DNA of 64,000 nt from Prostheceraeus crozeri (Eukaryota; Platyhelminthes; Polycladida; Euryleptidae): assembly GCA_907163375.1 (NCBI GenBank), contig CAJQUW010003639.1, positions 186,001 through 250,000 of the forward strand, read 5' to 3'. Positions 14,171-27,100 of this stretch are shown here, piece after piece. Under the pieces are notes generated by a model. It had not been told where the DNA came from. It made no database searches and saw only the letters and a program-made list of their open reading frames with translations. Position 1 is the first letter of the stretch. Each line of letters opens with the position of its first letter. The translations under genes were made by a program, and so were the position numbers.

Positions 14171-15314
14171 GCCAATTGAGGCAGTGTTTTGGATTTTTTC
14201 TGAACTGTACATAGTAGAAAATTGTCTCTGGTCTCATTGAAGTCAGGTCCTACAGATTTCCACGAAGGCATTGTCAGATATGCATTGTTGCGAGAAATTG
14301 GTACATGTATTCAAAAGTTTTGATATATTGGTACTATTGCCAAAACAGATGATATCTTGATTTTTTTCCACAATGATGGACCTTGGAAATGATATTTTTT
14401 TTTTATGAATAACTTGAAAATGCAAATGAGTATACAAGGTACTTGTAATGTTAGAAAAATCGGTAATAGCTAATCCTTTTGTTGCTGCATCATGGGTATC
14501 TACCGAGACAAGATAGATCCACATGCAATTTCTTATCTTACACAGGGCAGCTCAATTAATCAAAAATCATAATGAATTTTATTCCTTTTTAGATATCGAT
14601 TACTTGTCTAACTTTGACATCGTTGTTGAACCAGAAGAAAATGTCCAAATCGTCTCAAATTTTACCATATTGTTTCTTCAGACCGGCCTTGGGTTTGTTA
14701 TGTTTTTCAAACGCCAGAGAAAGGCTACATCATATTGATTTTGACCTCATTTTTAAGCAAAAATCATTTCTAATAATGTTGAAATTTTTTTTTGTAATTT
14801 TTTGGGACTTTTTATGGATAGTCTTAATGTTCAGGGACCTGAAGAACTTGTTCAAATCGTCTCAAATTTTTTAGTATGTTGTTGCTTTCAGACCCAATGA
14901 GTGTTTTCAAACCCCAAGCTACCGTACTCGCATTTAGATCTTATACATCACTAGATCTAATAAAAAACTTGCAAAATTTTTGAATTTTTTTGTCATTTTT
15001 GGGGACCTTCTTTTGACTTCAGTGTGGGACCTGAAGACCTTCTTCAAATATCGTCTTCAAATTTTAGTATGTTGTTGCTTCAGACCCAATGAGTGTTTTC
15101 AAACCCCAAGCTACGTACGCATTTAGATCTTATACATCACTAGATCTAAAAAACTGCAAAATTTTTGATTTTTTTTGTCAATTTTGGGACTTTTTGACCT
15201 CGGAAGTGTGAGGACCTGAAGACCTTCTTCAAAATCGTCTTTCTCAATTTGAATATGTTGTTCATATAACCCAACAGAATCATTCTAGACCCCAAGCTAC
15301 TTGAATTTTGAATT

Positions 15315-15760
15315 TCAGAACAAGAAAAATCGAAAAAAGTTTTTTTCGCTCCACCCTAATGTACATGCACGAGGGCATCTATGGACGCATCTCTGTTGCC
15401 ACCGATCTCTTGGCGATTTTCTCGTTGACTGCTCAGCACATCGCTTCCATGCCAGCATCGCTGGTCTCACCATGGTAGTGTAGACCTTTGTTTTTAATTT
15501 TGTCGCCATCTTTTGTCATGCAGTACCCCTGTTAGTCTTCTACATCTTCCCCAAGCCGCTTGGATCCTTCTATTGACTTCTTTGTTGATGGTGCTGACTT
15601 TATCTATCACAGACCCCAGGTACTTGAAATGGTCGACCTTCCTCACCTGTCCTGATGATAGGAACATCGTTTCGTCATGGAATTCGGTTGAACATTTACT
15701 ATATCGCTCAATGGTGTGATTCTTCAGATCTCTCAAAATGTTTGAAAGAAATGACTTCTG
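15315..15760 (-). mobile_element. LINE 3' fragment, RTE-like reverse transcriptase C-terminus
   Basis: On the minus strand the frame at 15,736-15,494 reads VDHFKYLGSVIDK, then EVNRRIQAAWGRCRRLTGVL. The next frame (15,509-15,315) continues with KLKTKVYTTMVRPAML. This order (YLGS, NRRIQAAW, KTKVY..VRPAML) is the familiar C-terminal end of RTE-type LINE reverse transcriptases. The frame changes near 15,500 and again after VRPAML, so the copy is dead. Only the last part of the ORF is present. Its 3' side stops where the inverted-arm transposon begins at 15,356, so the last codons of the lower frame are read from the transposon arm. The 5' side fades near 15,760 toward the GPCR exon. Confidence 0.75.
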
Positions 15761-16261
15761 ATAAAAAGGAAAGCGATCTAGCTTCTCTATGTCTCTGGCA
15801 GACGTAGGAAATGTTGAGGAACCAGGGACGCCTGGACATGCTGTCTAATGCGCTCAAGCTTAAAGGCTCGAAGACAAGGGGCATAAATCCCGGGAAAATT
15901 CGAATAACAATCTGAAATATCAGAGTGAAGTGAAAGATTTCGGGATAGCAGAAATCTCGGAAATCCCTCGTTTAAGCACCATATTCTTTCATTTTGCACA
16001 CAGCGTGTCTGGTCTATTGACATGTCATGCACCAAGAAATCATTTTTTCAAAGAATTTTGCGTGCTTAAAGATGAAAGTTTAGATGGGCCTGTAGTTTCT
16101 TCGATTTTAAGACACCATTACTTTATTTGTTGCTACAAAGGTAGAACTGCTCTAAAATAGATCACTTGGTTTGTAATTCACAAAGAAATGCTCAAGTAAA
16201 CCAATTTTGGTAACAAATGCAGTAAAAGACGATTTGTCTTATTACTCAACTGGCTACTCAC

Positions 16262-16903
16262 CGTACAATGAGAATAGTGCTCGTCCATATCACGATATTC
16301 GGAACAATAGCAAAGGTGTTGAGATCCAGCCATGTATACACAAATCTCACGAAACTGCTCCACTCTGGCTTCGATGAGCATGCAGGGAACCCGAAATCAT
16401 CGACACTTGGCAATCCTGACAGCAAATGATGAAAATTGATTCCAAATTAAGCAACAACCAATTCCGGCCAAGGCAATGATCGTCTTCGTCCGTGAGCACC
16501 AAGAACGATAGAAAAGTGGAAACGTACAGGAAATAGCCCGCTCCACCGACATGCTCACAATATTCCAAACAGAGAAGTCACTGAACGTGTAGAAGAGGAA
16601 CGGTTGGATCCGACATCCTCCGACACTCGCGGCTAAGTAAATCTGACCACGACTCAGCCCGAAAATCCATCTGTGCCACAAGCCATCATGCAAGGTGATC
16701 GTATCGGTCACTGCAAGACAAATGATGAAAATATCAGTGGAAGAAGTCTCTTTGCGTATCTTTGTGGCGACCACGATATTGATGACATTGAAGATGGTGC
16801 CGAAGACGATAAAGAAAGGAGGATAGATGGAATTTAGAAGAAAATCTGAATTGAGTAAAGTTTGAGTGGTGTTCATTGTCAATCTGATTTCAAATTCCCT
16901 CAT
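16262..16903 (-). pseudogene. Rhodopsin-type GPCR, partial (TM1-TM5 exon), orphan peptide-receptor-like
   Basis: The minus frame from 16,903 encodes 168 residues. Starts are possible at the first Met or at MNTTQT ten codons later, the latter with an N-glycosylation site (NTT) typical of a GPCR N-terminus. TM1 is about residues 27-48, TM2 about 55-80 (ICLAVTDT), TM3 about 96-125 with its Cys and a DRY-like SVERAIS, and TM4 about 135-155. The frame stops at 16,397. The adjacent frame at once gives CSSKPEWSSFVRFVYTWLD followed by IVPNIVIWTSTILIV, which is ECL2 and TM5 of the same family, then a donor site TACG|GTGAGT at 16,262/16,261. One frameshift near 16,400 therefore splits the exon. No TM6-TM7 exon was found before the LINE at 15.76 kb. 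This is either a pseudogene or a real gene with a sequence error whose 3' exons lie elsewhere. The ligand is unknown; the layout resembles FMRFamide/TRH-receptor-like orphan receptors of spiralians. Confidence 0.7.
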
Positions 16904-19900
16904 GTCTGCGAATACGCGTCGGGAATCTATTTCTATTGGACATGACGAATTACCAGTGAGAATAAAGTCGGAATAGCGCCTCTGGGGATCAGAGAAAAAC
17001 CGATCGAGAATTTCTGTCGTTTATTGAAAATGAGATGTTCTCAGACAATGAATGGTCTTATTTAACAACGTTCTCAACGATTTTGCCTTTAAGTTCATTT
17101 CTTTAGAGATCAGTGTGTTCAACCTTGTTGTCGCAGAATCAAAATGGTTGATTTGCTGTGACCGGGCTTGTTTTCGTATAAATAAGCCACTCTAATAAGT
17201 ATTAGTAACATTTCCAGCAGTGAAATACAAGGTAGGTAGTGCCGCTTATTGTATTTCATTAAAATGAATTTTCCAACAGAAGATTAGGCAATCAAAATCA
17301 TGCCTGATATAAACTGCGTTTCATAGGGACTTTGGTCTGATAAAAACACTGATAAGTATCAGCATGATTGATCGATGTGGATACTTCTTCGCAAATAAAG
17401 TCATAAAACCAATGACAGTAATTAAACTTTCAGATATTGTAAGTTCATTTAGTGTCCAAGAAAATCATATCCAAAATAATAGGTATTCTAATGGCCTCTG
17501 GAAGACAAGAAAAATGTAGACGCGGCTTCAGATTTCTACGATTTTCTTGCCTGACAGAGACCATGGAATTCCTTATCTTCTAATCTCTATGTTACTATGC
17601 GACGTAATTATGAATCCTATATAACTATTGAAATTTTATCCTGCATGTCCCAGACGTCAAGATAATTTTTCCTAATGGCTGACGACTAGAAAAACATAGC
17701 ACGAGGTTAGAAGATAATTCCTGTATAAACATGGCGGAATTCTGGCCGCATAGAATACTTTGACTCTCACCAGAGAAATCCGACACTGCATATATGAAGG
17801 ACTACAGCAGTTATTCACATTGAAAACAATGCTTGTGAGACAGACGTGAGGAATCTGTGAGTTTGACGAAGGTCTAGGTAGACGTAGGCCATTGGCCGAG
17901 AATTCTCCGACATTACTCTGAAAAAATCGAAGTTGGAAAATGCAGTTTCTATTTCAAATTTATCGCCATCACTTGATGGGCAACTTTTGCATGAGACTAT
18001 AGGATCATCAGCCAGCGAGGCATTCCTCCTGAAGTTAAAGTTGCATCTGATGGATGGCGAAAACCGATGAAAAAATTACTAATTACTTCTCACAAATCTC
18101 AAATTAAATTGTTGTCATTATTTTGCGAATGCATAAAGCACAAAGGCAAATCAATTTTGTAGCAAGCAAATGCACAAAGTTATGTCAACATACCACATAC
18201 GCAGGCTCGCGGAAGCGGTTTCAAAGTTGAGGGGGAAAAGGAACTGCAGGCCTGTTTGGTTATTGTGGTATTGGACTATTCAGGCTGATATGTACATTAC
18301 AAATACAAAGTTTACCTCAAGCTTCTAAAGTAACTCGACTCACTTTTTGTGTACTTATTCACTGCAGAAATACATTGCCGAATTATTTCTTAAAGGATCT
18401 ACTGCATGCAAAAACATTCTTCAGCATCAATATTTTGGAGAAGCAAATCGTGGATACTTCGCCTAAATGAGCTGATTGTCGACAAGCCACATACACGTGT
18501 CCTGTTTGCAGACTGTGATCGCTTCATTTTTGTCAAACTGGCCAGCATGCTGACAGTTAACGGATAAGAATGCTGGAAATTCCACTGCATCAGATTGAGC
18601 ATTTTTGCAAACGATAATCCTGTTTCAAGAACTCATCAAAACTATGCTGCAGATTTCATAAACTGCTGCTTGCATCATATATTCTGCAACCAGTGAGACG
18701 TTGTTATGATTATTTTGAATAGTTAACATTGAGATGCTCGATAGAACGGAGGAAATATTTGCACATGATCCAGACAACATTGAGAAAATTAGATAACTGT
18801 TCAAAAGTCAATTTAAAACTGTGATACAATCGCGTTCAAAGCTTGTCTGATTCCATAAAAAATGCACCTCTCATGTGATGCTATGATTTTTGAATATTTA
18901 GTTACTTGAATTACATAATTCGCAATTCAATCAACTTTCCTCTGTTCGGGTCGGGTGACATGAAATCTCAATATTGCCATGAAATTATTGTTAAATTTAT
19001 TCATTAATAAATTCCCTTCATTTAAGGCCTCACAACAGCACCGGTGTCAAACTTGGCGATTCAATTCGGTAAATGTGGTTGAACTCTTGAAAACATGCAG
19101 CTAACAGCAGTTCATCGCCTCTACTTACTTCTCCTTCATAAATGCCGCTAGATTACAAAGTTTACTCTCTCCTTTTTATTAATTCCTTCATGGACATTTT
19201 TAGATATCTTTACATGTACTATCGTCTGCAGGAATCGAATGAACGTTTCAAATGAATTTGATCGTGCTATTGATGAATTCACTCGCTTTTGATATCATAA
19301 TCATTTCAAGTAATTTATTTCATTCATTTTCTGCTTATATTTTGACAGAGAATTCATTTCTTCAGCCATCAAATTCAAGAATAGTTCATACATGTAAGTT
19401 ATTTCTTACAGTGCAATTATGACTTCGTTTTTGTATTTATTCATGCTATATGGAATGCCATCTCCTACAACATCAACCGCGCACTTTAATAGTTCATCCA
19501 TTTTGCAACATGAAATCATTATATTGCTTTAGATACCGGATGTAAGTTGACAGAAATTAATTTTTGATGAATGATGTAATCCATCCCAGCAAGATATCAC
19601 AGCGAGACTCATTCCGACGAATAACGCAATACAATTCGTACAATATCAGACGAAAGGGGAATGAAAAGAGAACATGATGATATCCAGGTGTACTTCATTG
19701 ATTGCGGAGCATAATTCCGTGAAGATAAAGACTGTGGAAGTACTGGAAATGCAGAATGGTCTTTTGTTGACATTTTCACTGAAGATTTAATGCCTGTCGG
19801 TAGTTGCAGCACCCAATAAGGCGCCTCAATTACCATAGAAACCTTCCAGACATTTTATGTCCACCTCTGAAGAAATGTTTTTGAAGAATGATTTTCCAAT

Positions 19901-20552
19901 TATCAACTCACACAACTAATCGAATAAGACATTACTCATTGCTTCATTTACACGTTCTCTACTAAGGCTAAAAACTTTGAGTAGCAAGTACCCATTGCCA
20001 AAGAAAAAAGTATTTCATAAATTGATTAAAAATAAAAAATGTAATTGAACTTCTAAATGACGAACTCAACTCATCTGTTTAAGTTTGAGATGTACCAGTT
20101 AACTGCAATGGAAGCAGGCCTACTGTTTCCACCACCAATGACGAATTAACCTGATTCGTGCCCAATTGCAGATCATAATTCCAATTGTCAAGCAATTCTG
20201 TGACTTCATAGACTGTTTCCAGCTTCATTCTAATTATTTTTTTAAGCGCTTTCTCAAGTCAATGGCTCACTGCGAGATATTCAGCTATCACTCCAAGAAT
20301 GACTTTCATTCACATGTACAGGCATTGTAGGTCTGCCAATAGATTCCACATGCCATTAATAAGATATTTGATATGTAAATATTATCACTGCTATTTTCCA
20401 ATAGATATTCTTGTACAGCAACGTTTATTCTTATATATAGGCTATGTACACACTGTAGAAGCATCAATCTCATTATCAAGCTTGTCAGTTCCCTGCGTGT
20501 GTATGTACAATGTACGTTGCGTGCATGTGTTAGTGTCGCTGTCATATTTAAG
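16904..20552. other. Non-coding interval
   Basis: AT-rich sequence without a supported gene or repeat array. Short frames at 18,399-18,602 and 19,609-19,836 minus have no recognised domain. A plus-frame stretch near 19,660-19,720 reads DDIQVYFIDCGA, faintly Tudor-like, but it is too short to call. Confidence 0.5.
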
Positions 20553-21444
20553 CCTATCAAGACCGGGCCCTATCAGCTTCTTTTATATCTTCTAGAATAA
20601 GTCAGATGGAAGTTCAATTTTTGTGACTTTTAGTTTGTATGCATGTCGAATTTTAACTAAAAATTTGGGCAAAATTGATTTACTGTATGGTCAGTTTTAA
20701 AGGTCATTTTTAAAAGTACTTTTTAGAAAATTGATGGTTTTCATTTTGAGCAGCATTGATTATTGATATAGTATTTCTGTATCATTTTTACATAATATTA
20801 ATGCATGCGCAATTCAAGACTGCTAGCATCACACATTCATCTCCCAAAATGAGTACATGTTCCGTACATGCAAAATGTGAAAATATGACGTTTTGATGTG
20901 AATTTTTAGATATGAAACCCTCACAATAAAGCAAAATACGCATCACAAGTCGAAAGATTGCATTCGGAAGATATCATAACCTCGTCATAATAGCGAATAA
21001 GTCATTACAACAAGACATTTGTAAAGATAGAATAATGCAACAATACATGAAAAGACATTATTTACGTTCAAATTTCAAATTTCTATTCATAATACTAAAA
21101 TTAGCGCACAATATTATACTTATAATACCATATAGATATACTTGAGTAAAAGTTTGCATAAATACTTTATTTATAATGAACAATTTTTGAAGAGTCAACA
21201 ATATGCATACATGTAGATTCATATAAAATGAAAAAAAATTAAAAATGCAAATTATAAATTTGAATTTTTGCTATGAGGTCTTCGAATCATGCAAAATAGG
21301 CACTACCATTTGAAAGAGGAGACTCGAAATATTCTATAACCCTGTACTTCACAAGCTCTATCCATCGGAACATGGAACATTTGAGGGGAAGGTGCCCCCC
21401 CCCCCGGTCCTGCGAGGCTGAAAATCGCCCGGTGCTGCCAGGGT
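20553..21444. mobile_element. 890-bp dispersed repeat, copy 1 (non-autonomous DNA element)
   Basis: This segment aligns end to end with 37,451-38,340. Shared stretches include AAAATTTGGGCAAAATTGA, TTTTAAAAGTACTTTTTAGA, TTGATGGTTTTCATTTTGAG and GCACAATATTATACTTATAA. It begins CCTATCAAGACC and ends CGGTGCTGCCAGGGT, a worn version of the CCTATCAG..ACC terminal inverted repeat that is clearer in copy 2. There is no coding capacity. The superfamily and target duplication are not clear. Confidence 0.8.
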
Positions 21445-21550
21445 TTACATGCACACACAAGGAGTTTTTCTTCTACACTGTAAACTGTAGAGAACGAAAG
21501 CTGGTTGATTTTGACTACGAAACCGATGTACAAAAGGAGAATACAAAATG

Positions 21551-21680
21551 TACGAAGGCACTAATGTTCTTGCTGATACACAACGAAAGCGGTTGGCTTT
21601 CCTATGGGATGTTTAAGATAAACCAATAGGAAAGCCAATCGCTTTCGTTGTGTATCAGCAAGAACAATAGTGCCTTCGTA
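21551..21680. repeat. Near-perfect hairpin, 55-bp arms, 20-base loop
   Basis: The left arm 21,551-21,605 starts TACGAAGGCACTAATGTTCT. The right arm 21,626-21,680 is its reverse complement with only about two mismatches and ends AATAGTGCCTTCGTA. The centre is GGGATGTTTAAGATAAACC. No ORF is formed. It may be a small palindromic MITE or the footprint of an inverted duplication; no target duplication is obvious. Confidence 0.9.
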
Positions 21681-24125
21681 AGTAGCCTTGGAATCGTGCA
21701 GTTTAGAATGTATGCAGTCTCTTGCTCCATCTGCTCATTGTTTGAAATGGCTGACTCCATCTCCTCATTCAAACGGCTGCATGAATATCAACGACTAAAA
21801 AATGCAGAGATTGCAGACCCAAGAGCTCTTTTTGAAAATCCCAACTCTGCTTGGATCACCAAAACCATCCTACTCTTGAGAACTGACTGGAAAAACCGTG
21901 TATTGTAGGCTACAATAGCTTGCTAAATTAGCTTTTTGTAAACTTTTTGCCTTCATAGAGTTTTGCGTTGTTTAAATTGAATGGCTCCGTGGATTTGGGA
22001 CCCTGTGGCAGTGCAGTGAGAGCGACATTGATTACATCTTCTCTAAATACTCTTTCTAGAATTACTTACTCTTCTAGAGTTTTCTCTTACTCTCGCTTTA
22101 TCTTTCTGGATTCATAAGACATTCTGTAGGACGTCTGTGCTCAGACCTCACGGGATATAACGTACATAGATGGATTCGTGGACGAATGAGCATGCTTGCA
22201 ATTTCATTTGTACCAATGCTTCACCAGAGTGCGAAATACATATACATTGTGTCTGGCCCACTGATGCCCTGCGGAGTCAGAGTGGGAGAAGAAAAGTTGA
22301 AAACATTCAACCAATGTTACATTCCTTGTCATGACCTGTCTTGATTGTTCGATTCTATCGTCGTGCTGTAGCTAGCTACCATCCAAGTCATAGTTTCCGA
22401 AATAATTAGGCTTAGTCACTGTAGACGCCTTGAATTGCGATAAATTCGTCAATAGATAGACTGTCCCTAAATAATAAGTCCCAATACTTCAAAAGCATTG
22501 ATTCTCGCAAGTTTTTAAAAAGACATTGCTCTTATTACATGCAGTTTTAGCGAATGGTCTGCAAGCCCTGGTCTGCATAACCCTATCAATGGCCTTTAAA
22601 GGTCATTTTAAAGTAATTTTTAGATAACTCATGGTTTTCATTTACAGCAGCACATTTTTTAATGAAAATTGACAGATGGTGTGTATACTATCATTCAGCT
22701 TCATCATGATGCAAAGATTTTACGATTTGTTGCATGTACTAAAGCATGTACTAATAGATACAGTGCCAATAAGTTTTACCAAAACATTGGTACTAAAAAA
22801 ATATCTGACGCGAATTTTTCAATGATGAAGATGATCAATTTGAAAATCTTAATATCATGTGAAGGATTGTGTTTAACCTTCAATTGGCAGAGCATTTAGG
22901 TTGTGTCTTGTCAGCTGTGTCAGCAGACTTAAAAGTATGAATTTTTGGTGAAATTCATTCACTGATGCCTACAGACAAAACGGTCTGACCAACGTTGCGA
23001 TGGTGATGGCGTGCATCATGTTGGCTCATCGGACCCGTGCCAGTTGTATCAGTAGTTGTATCAGCAATAAGTAAGTGCTTATTAGCATCAATAATGACTC
23101 GTTCCAAAGTGCATGGGAGAACAATATGCATGATAATCCTGCAGAAAATGACAACAGCAAAGTCCTATCAGAATCTCAGGCAGCTCCTTCACGCAATTAG
23201 TTAAGGAAATGAAAAGGAATTAAATTGAGGAATTTACTGCTTTGACCGGTAATCCAAGTTTTGGATGAATTCTGTTGGCAAACTCTGTGTCTCAGCCACA
23301 GCATTTATAAATCTTTGTGAAGTGCAATTTCACATTGTAGTCAAAATCTCACACTCTTTGCAAGTTTCTGGTAACCATTGCGCCATTGCGATTGACTTGA
23401 TAGCGAAATTTAAAAACATCTGCCGCAGAATTAGACAGGTCGTCTCTTCTTCTGTTTGACTAGAAAGAACCATTGGAACACGTAACGTTAATGAAATGGC
23501 ACAATCTGCTGACATAATACCATAGAAATGGAACAGTAAGCAGCCAGTTCAAAAAATAAAAATGGCAAATGGTGCGAAAATGGCAATTGGTACGCCAAAT
23601 AGTGAGAAGTTTCAGTGACTGTTATCAACCGGATCACAGAGCAAAGAGACGCATACGATATCAAGTTCTACAGTGAAATTAGTGAACATTTTTTCGTGCT
23701 CCTGCTATATTTTTTGATAATGATCGAAAAAACCAACATTATCGAGAAATCTGTTGCACAATGATCTGAATTCTTTGAATCGGAAGGAGTCGTGACGAAC
23801 GGAGCATTTTGAGGGAATTCACAGCACTCCGCAAGCGGCGCACGACCATTTTCCCATCTCTGTAAGGCATTAAGAATTTCTCTTTGCCCACTTAATAAGT
23901 TCCTGCATGTGCCATCATTTTGAATCAGTTTGCACTTATTCATTCTTCTTCAATTAGTTGGCATCTGCGTTTCGGTCACTTTTACTTCATAAGTATGTCT
24001 GTATCTTCTCCTGCACGCTCAACCGATCTCATTACCTTCATTTCGACACCACCGCGAAGCCTTCCGCTACTTGAACTGCAAGACAAATAGTGAGTACTTA
24101 ATGTTTATACGGAAACCAAACATCT
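21681..24125. other. Non-coding interval before the 118-bp satellite
   Basis: No gene is recognised. The only structured piece is the short relative of the 890-bp element near 22,580. Confidence 0.5.
22579..22670. mobile_element. Short, internally deleted relative of the 890-bp element
   Basis: It starts CCCTATCAATGG and continues with AAAGGTCATTTTAAAG, TTTTTAGATAACTCATGG and TTTTCATTTACAGCAGCA, matching the 5' portion of the 890-bp copies in the same order but missing the sequence between the terminal motif and GGTCATTTTTAAAAG. The right end is not traceable. Confidence 0.55.
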
Positions 24126-27100
24126 GCATCTCCTGTGTGCAGATGTCGGCTCTCACATGTAATGAAGTTCCGAAACTAAACCAGAGACTGTCTGAAACAC
24201 TCCCCACACCAGGTGAAGAAGTGGCGATACCAGTATGTGGTCGGCATCTCCTGTGTGCAGATGTCGGCTCTCGCATGTAATGCAGTTCCGAAACTAAACC
24301 AGAGACTGTCTGAAACACTCCCCGCACCAGGTGAAGAAGTGGCGATACCAGTATGTGGTCGGCATCTCCTGTGTGCAGATGTCAGCTCTCACATGTAGTG
24401 CAGTTCCGAAACTAAACCAGAGACTGTCTGAAACACTCCCCACACCAGGTGAAGAAGTGGCGATACCAGTATGTGGTCGGCATCTCCTGTGTGCAGATGT
24501 CGGCTCTCACATGTAATGCAGTTCCGAAACTAAACCAGAGACTGTCTGAAACACTCCCCACACCAGGTGAAGAAGTGGCGATACCATTATGTGGTCGGCA
24601 TCTCCTGTGTGCAGATGTCGGCTCTCACATGTAATGCAGTTCCGAAACTAAACCAGAGACTGTCTGAAACACTCCCCACACCAGGTGAAGAAGTGGCGAT
24701 ACCAGTATGTGGTCGGCATCTCCTGTGTGCAGATGTCGGCTCTCGCATGTAATGCAGTTCCGAAACTAAACCAGAGACTGTCTGAAACACTCCCCACACC
24801 AGGTGAAGAAGTGGCGATACCAGTATGTGGTCGGCATCTCCTGTGTGCAGATGTCGGCTCTCGCATGTAATGCAGTTCCGAAACTAAACCAGAGACTGTC
24901 TGAAACACTCCCACACCAGGTGAAGAAGTGGCGATACCAGTATGTGGTCGGCATCTCCTGTGTGCAGATGTCGGCTCTCACATGTAATGCAGTTCCGAAA
25001 CTAAACCAGAGACTGTCTGAAACACTCCCCACACCAGGTGAAGAAGTGGCGATACCAGTATGCGGTCGGCATCTCCTGTCTGAAGATGTCGGCTCTCACA
25101 TGTAATGCAGTTCCGAAACTAAACCAGAGACTGTCTGAAACACTCCCCACACCAGGTGAAGAAGTGGCGATACCAGTATGTGGTCGGCATCTCCTGTGTG
25201 CAGATGTCGGCTCTCGCATGTAATGCAGTTCCGAAACTAAACCAGAGACTGTCTGAAACACTCCCCACACCAGGTGAAGAAGTGTCGATACCAGTATGTG
25301 GTCGGCATCTCCTGTGTGCAGATGTCGGCTCTCACATGTAATGCAGTTCCGAAACTAAACCAGAGACTGTCTGAAACACTCCCCACACCAGGTGAAGAAG
25401 TGGCGATACCAGTATGTGGTCGGCATCTCCTGTGTGCAGATGTCGGCTCTCGCATGTAATGCCGTTCCGAAACTAAACCAGAGACTGTCTGAAACACTCC
25501 CCACACCAGGTGAAGAAGTGGCGATACCAGTATGTGGTCGGCATCTCCTGTGTGCAGATGTCGGCTCTCACATGTAATGCACTTCCGAAACTAAACCAGA
25601 GACTGTCTGAAACACTCCCCACAACAGGTGAAGAAGTGGCGATACCAGTATGTGGTCGGCATCTCCTGTGTGCAGATGTCGGCTCTCGCATGTAATGCAG
25701 TTCCGAAACTAAACCAGAGACTGTCTGAAACACTCCCCACACCAGGTGAAGAAGTGGCGATACCAGTATGTGGTCGGCATCTCCTGTGTGCAGATGTCGG
25801 CTCTCGCATGTAATGCAGTTCCGAAACTAAACCAGAGACTGTCTGAAACACTCCCCACACCAGGTGAAGAAGTGGCTGATACCAGTATGTGGTCGGCATC
25901 TCCTGTGTGCAGATGTCGGCTCTCACATGTAATGCACTTCCGAAACTAAACCAGAGACTGTCTGAAACACTCCCCACACCAGGTGAAGAAGTGGCGATAC
26001 CAGTATGTGGTCGGCATCTCCTGTGTGCAGATGTCGGCTCTCACATGTAATGCAGTTCCGAAACTAAACCAGAGACTGTCTGAAACACTCCCCACAGCAG
26101 GTGAAGAAGTGGCGATACCAGTATGTGGTCGGCATCTCCTGTGTGCAGATGTCGGCTCTCGCATGTAATGCAGTTCCGAAACTAAACCAGAGACTGTCTG
26201 AAACACTCCCCACACCAGGTGAAGAAGTGGCGATACCAGCATGCGGTCGGCATCTCCTGTGTGCAGATGGGGGGTCGGCTCTCTCATGTAATGCAGTTCC
26301 GAAACTAAACCAGAGACTGTCTGAAACACTCCCCACACCAGGTGAAGAAGTGGCGATACCAGTATGTGGTCGGCATCTCCTGTGTGCAGATGTCGGCTCT
26401 CACATGTAATGCAGTTCCGAAACTAAACCAGAGACTGTCTGAAACACTCCCCACACCAGGTGAAGAAGTGGCGATATCAGTATGTGGTCGGCATCTCCTG
26501 TGTGCAGATGTCGGCTCTCGCATGTAATGCAGTTCCGAAACTAAACCAGAGACTGTCTGAAACACTCCCCACACCAGGTGAAGAAGTGGCGATACCAGTA
26601 TGTGGTCGGCATCTCCTGTGTGCAGATGTCGGCTCTCGCATGTAATGCAGTTCCGAAACTAAACCAGAGACTGTCTGAAACACTCCCCCACAGCAGGTGA
26701 AGAAGTGGCGATACCAGTATGTGGTCGGCATCTCCTGTGTGCAGATGTCGGCTCTCGCATGTAATGCAGTTCCGAAACTAAACCAGAGACTGTCTGAAAC
26801 ACTCCCCACACCAGGTGAAGAAGTGGCGATACCAGTATGCGGTCGGCATCTCCTGTCTGAAGATGTCGGCTCTCACATGTAATGCAGTTCCGAAACTAAA
26901 CCAGAGACTGTCTGAAACACTCCCCACACCAGGTGAAGAAGTGGCGATACCAGTATGTGGTCGGCATCTCCTGTGTGCAGATGTCGGCTCTCACATGTAA
27001 TGCACTTCCGAAACTAAACCAGAGACTGTCTGAAACACTTCCCACACCAGGTGAAGAAGTGGCGATACCAGTATGTGGTCGGCATCTCCTGTGTGCAGAT

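Larger units (their letters stand above)
12144..15356. mobile_element. Degraded DNA transposon with long inverted arms (foldback-like)
   Basis: Two AT-rich arms face each other: left 12,144-12,815 and right 14,618-15,356. Both outer ends read GGGTGGAGCGAAAAAAAC going inward. Shared internal landmarks in inverse orientation include AGCTTGGGGT, TAGATCTAGTGATGTATAAG and TTTGAGACGATTT. The right arm is longer because it holds a tandem duplication of about 190 bp (about 14,855-15,050 and 15,052-15,235) that is single in the left arm. The 1.8-kb centre carries a decayed coding trace. The flanks TGTACAATGT and TAATGTACA are similar, but a clean target duplication could not be fixed. The right end abuts LINE sequence, so the element probably inserted next to or into that LINE. 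The superfamily is not established. Confidence 0.8.

Noticed and set aside
18399-18602. Possible helicase (Helitron) remnant on minus
   Set aside because: Resemblance to the C-terminal helicase motifs was faint and out of order, and no Helitron ends were seen.
19660-19720. Tudor-domain-like residues (DDIQVYFIDCGA) on the plus strand
   Set aside because: Only about a dozen residues match, a stop follows at once, and no flanking domain is visible.
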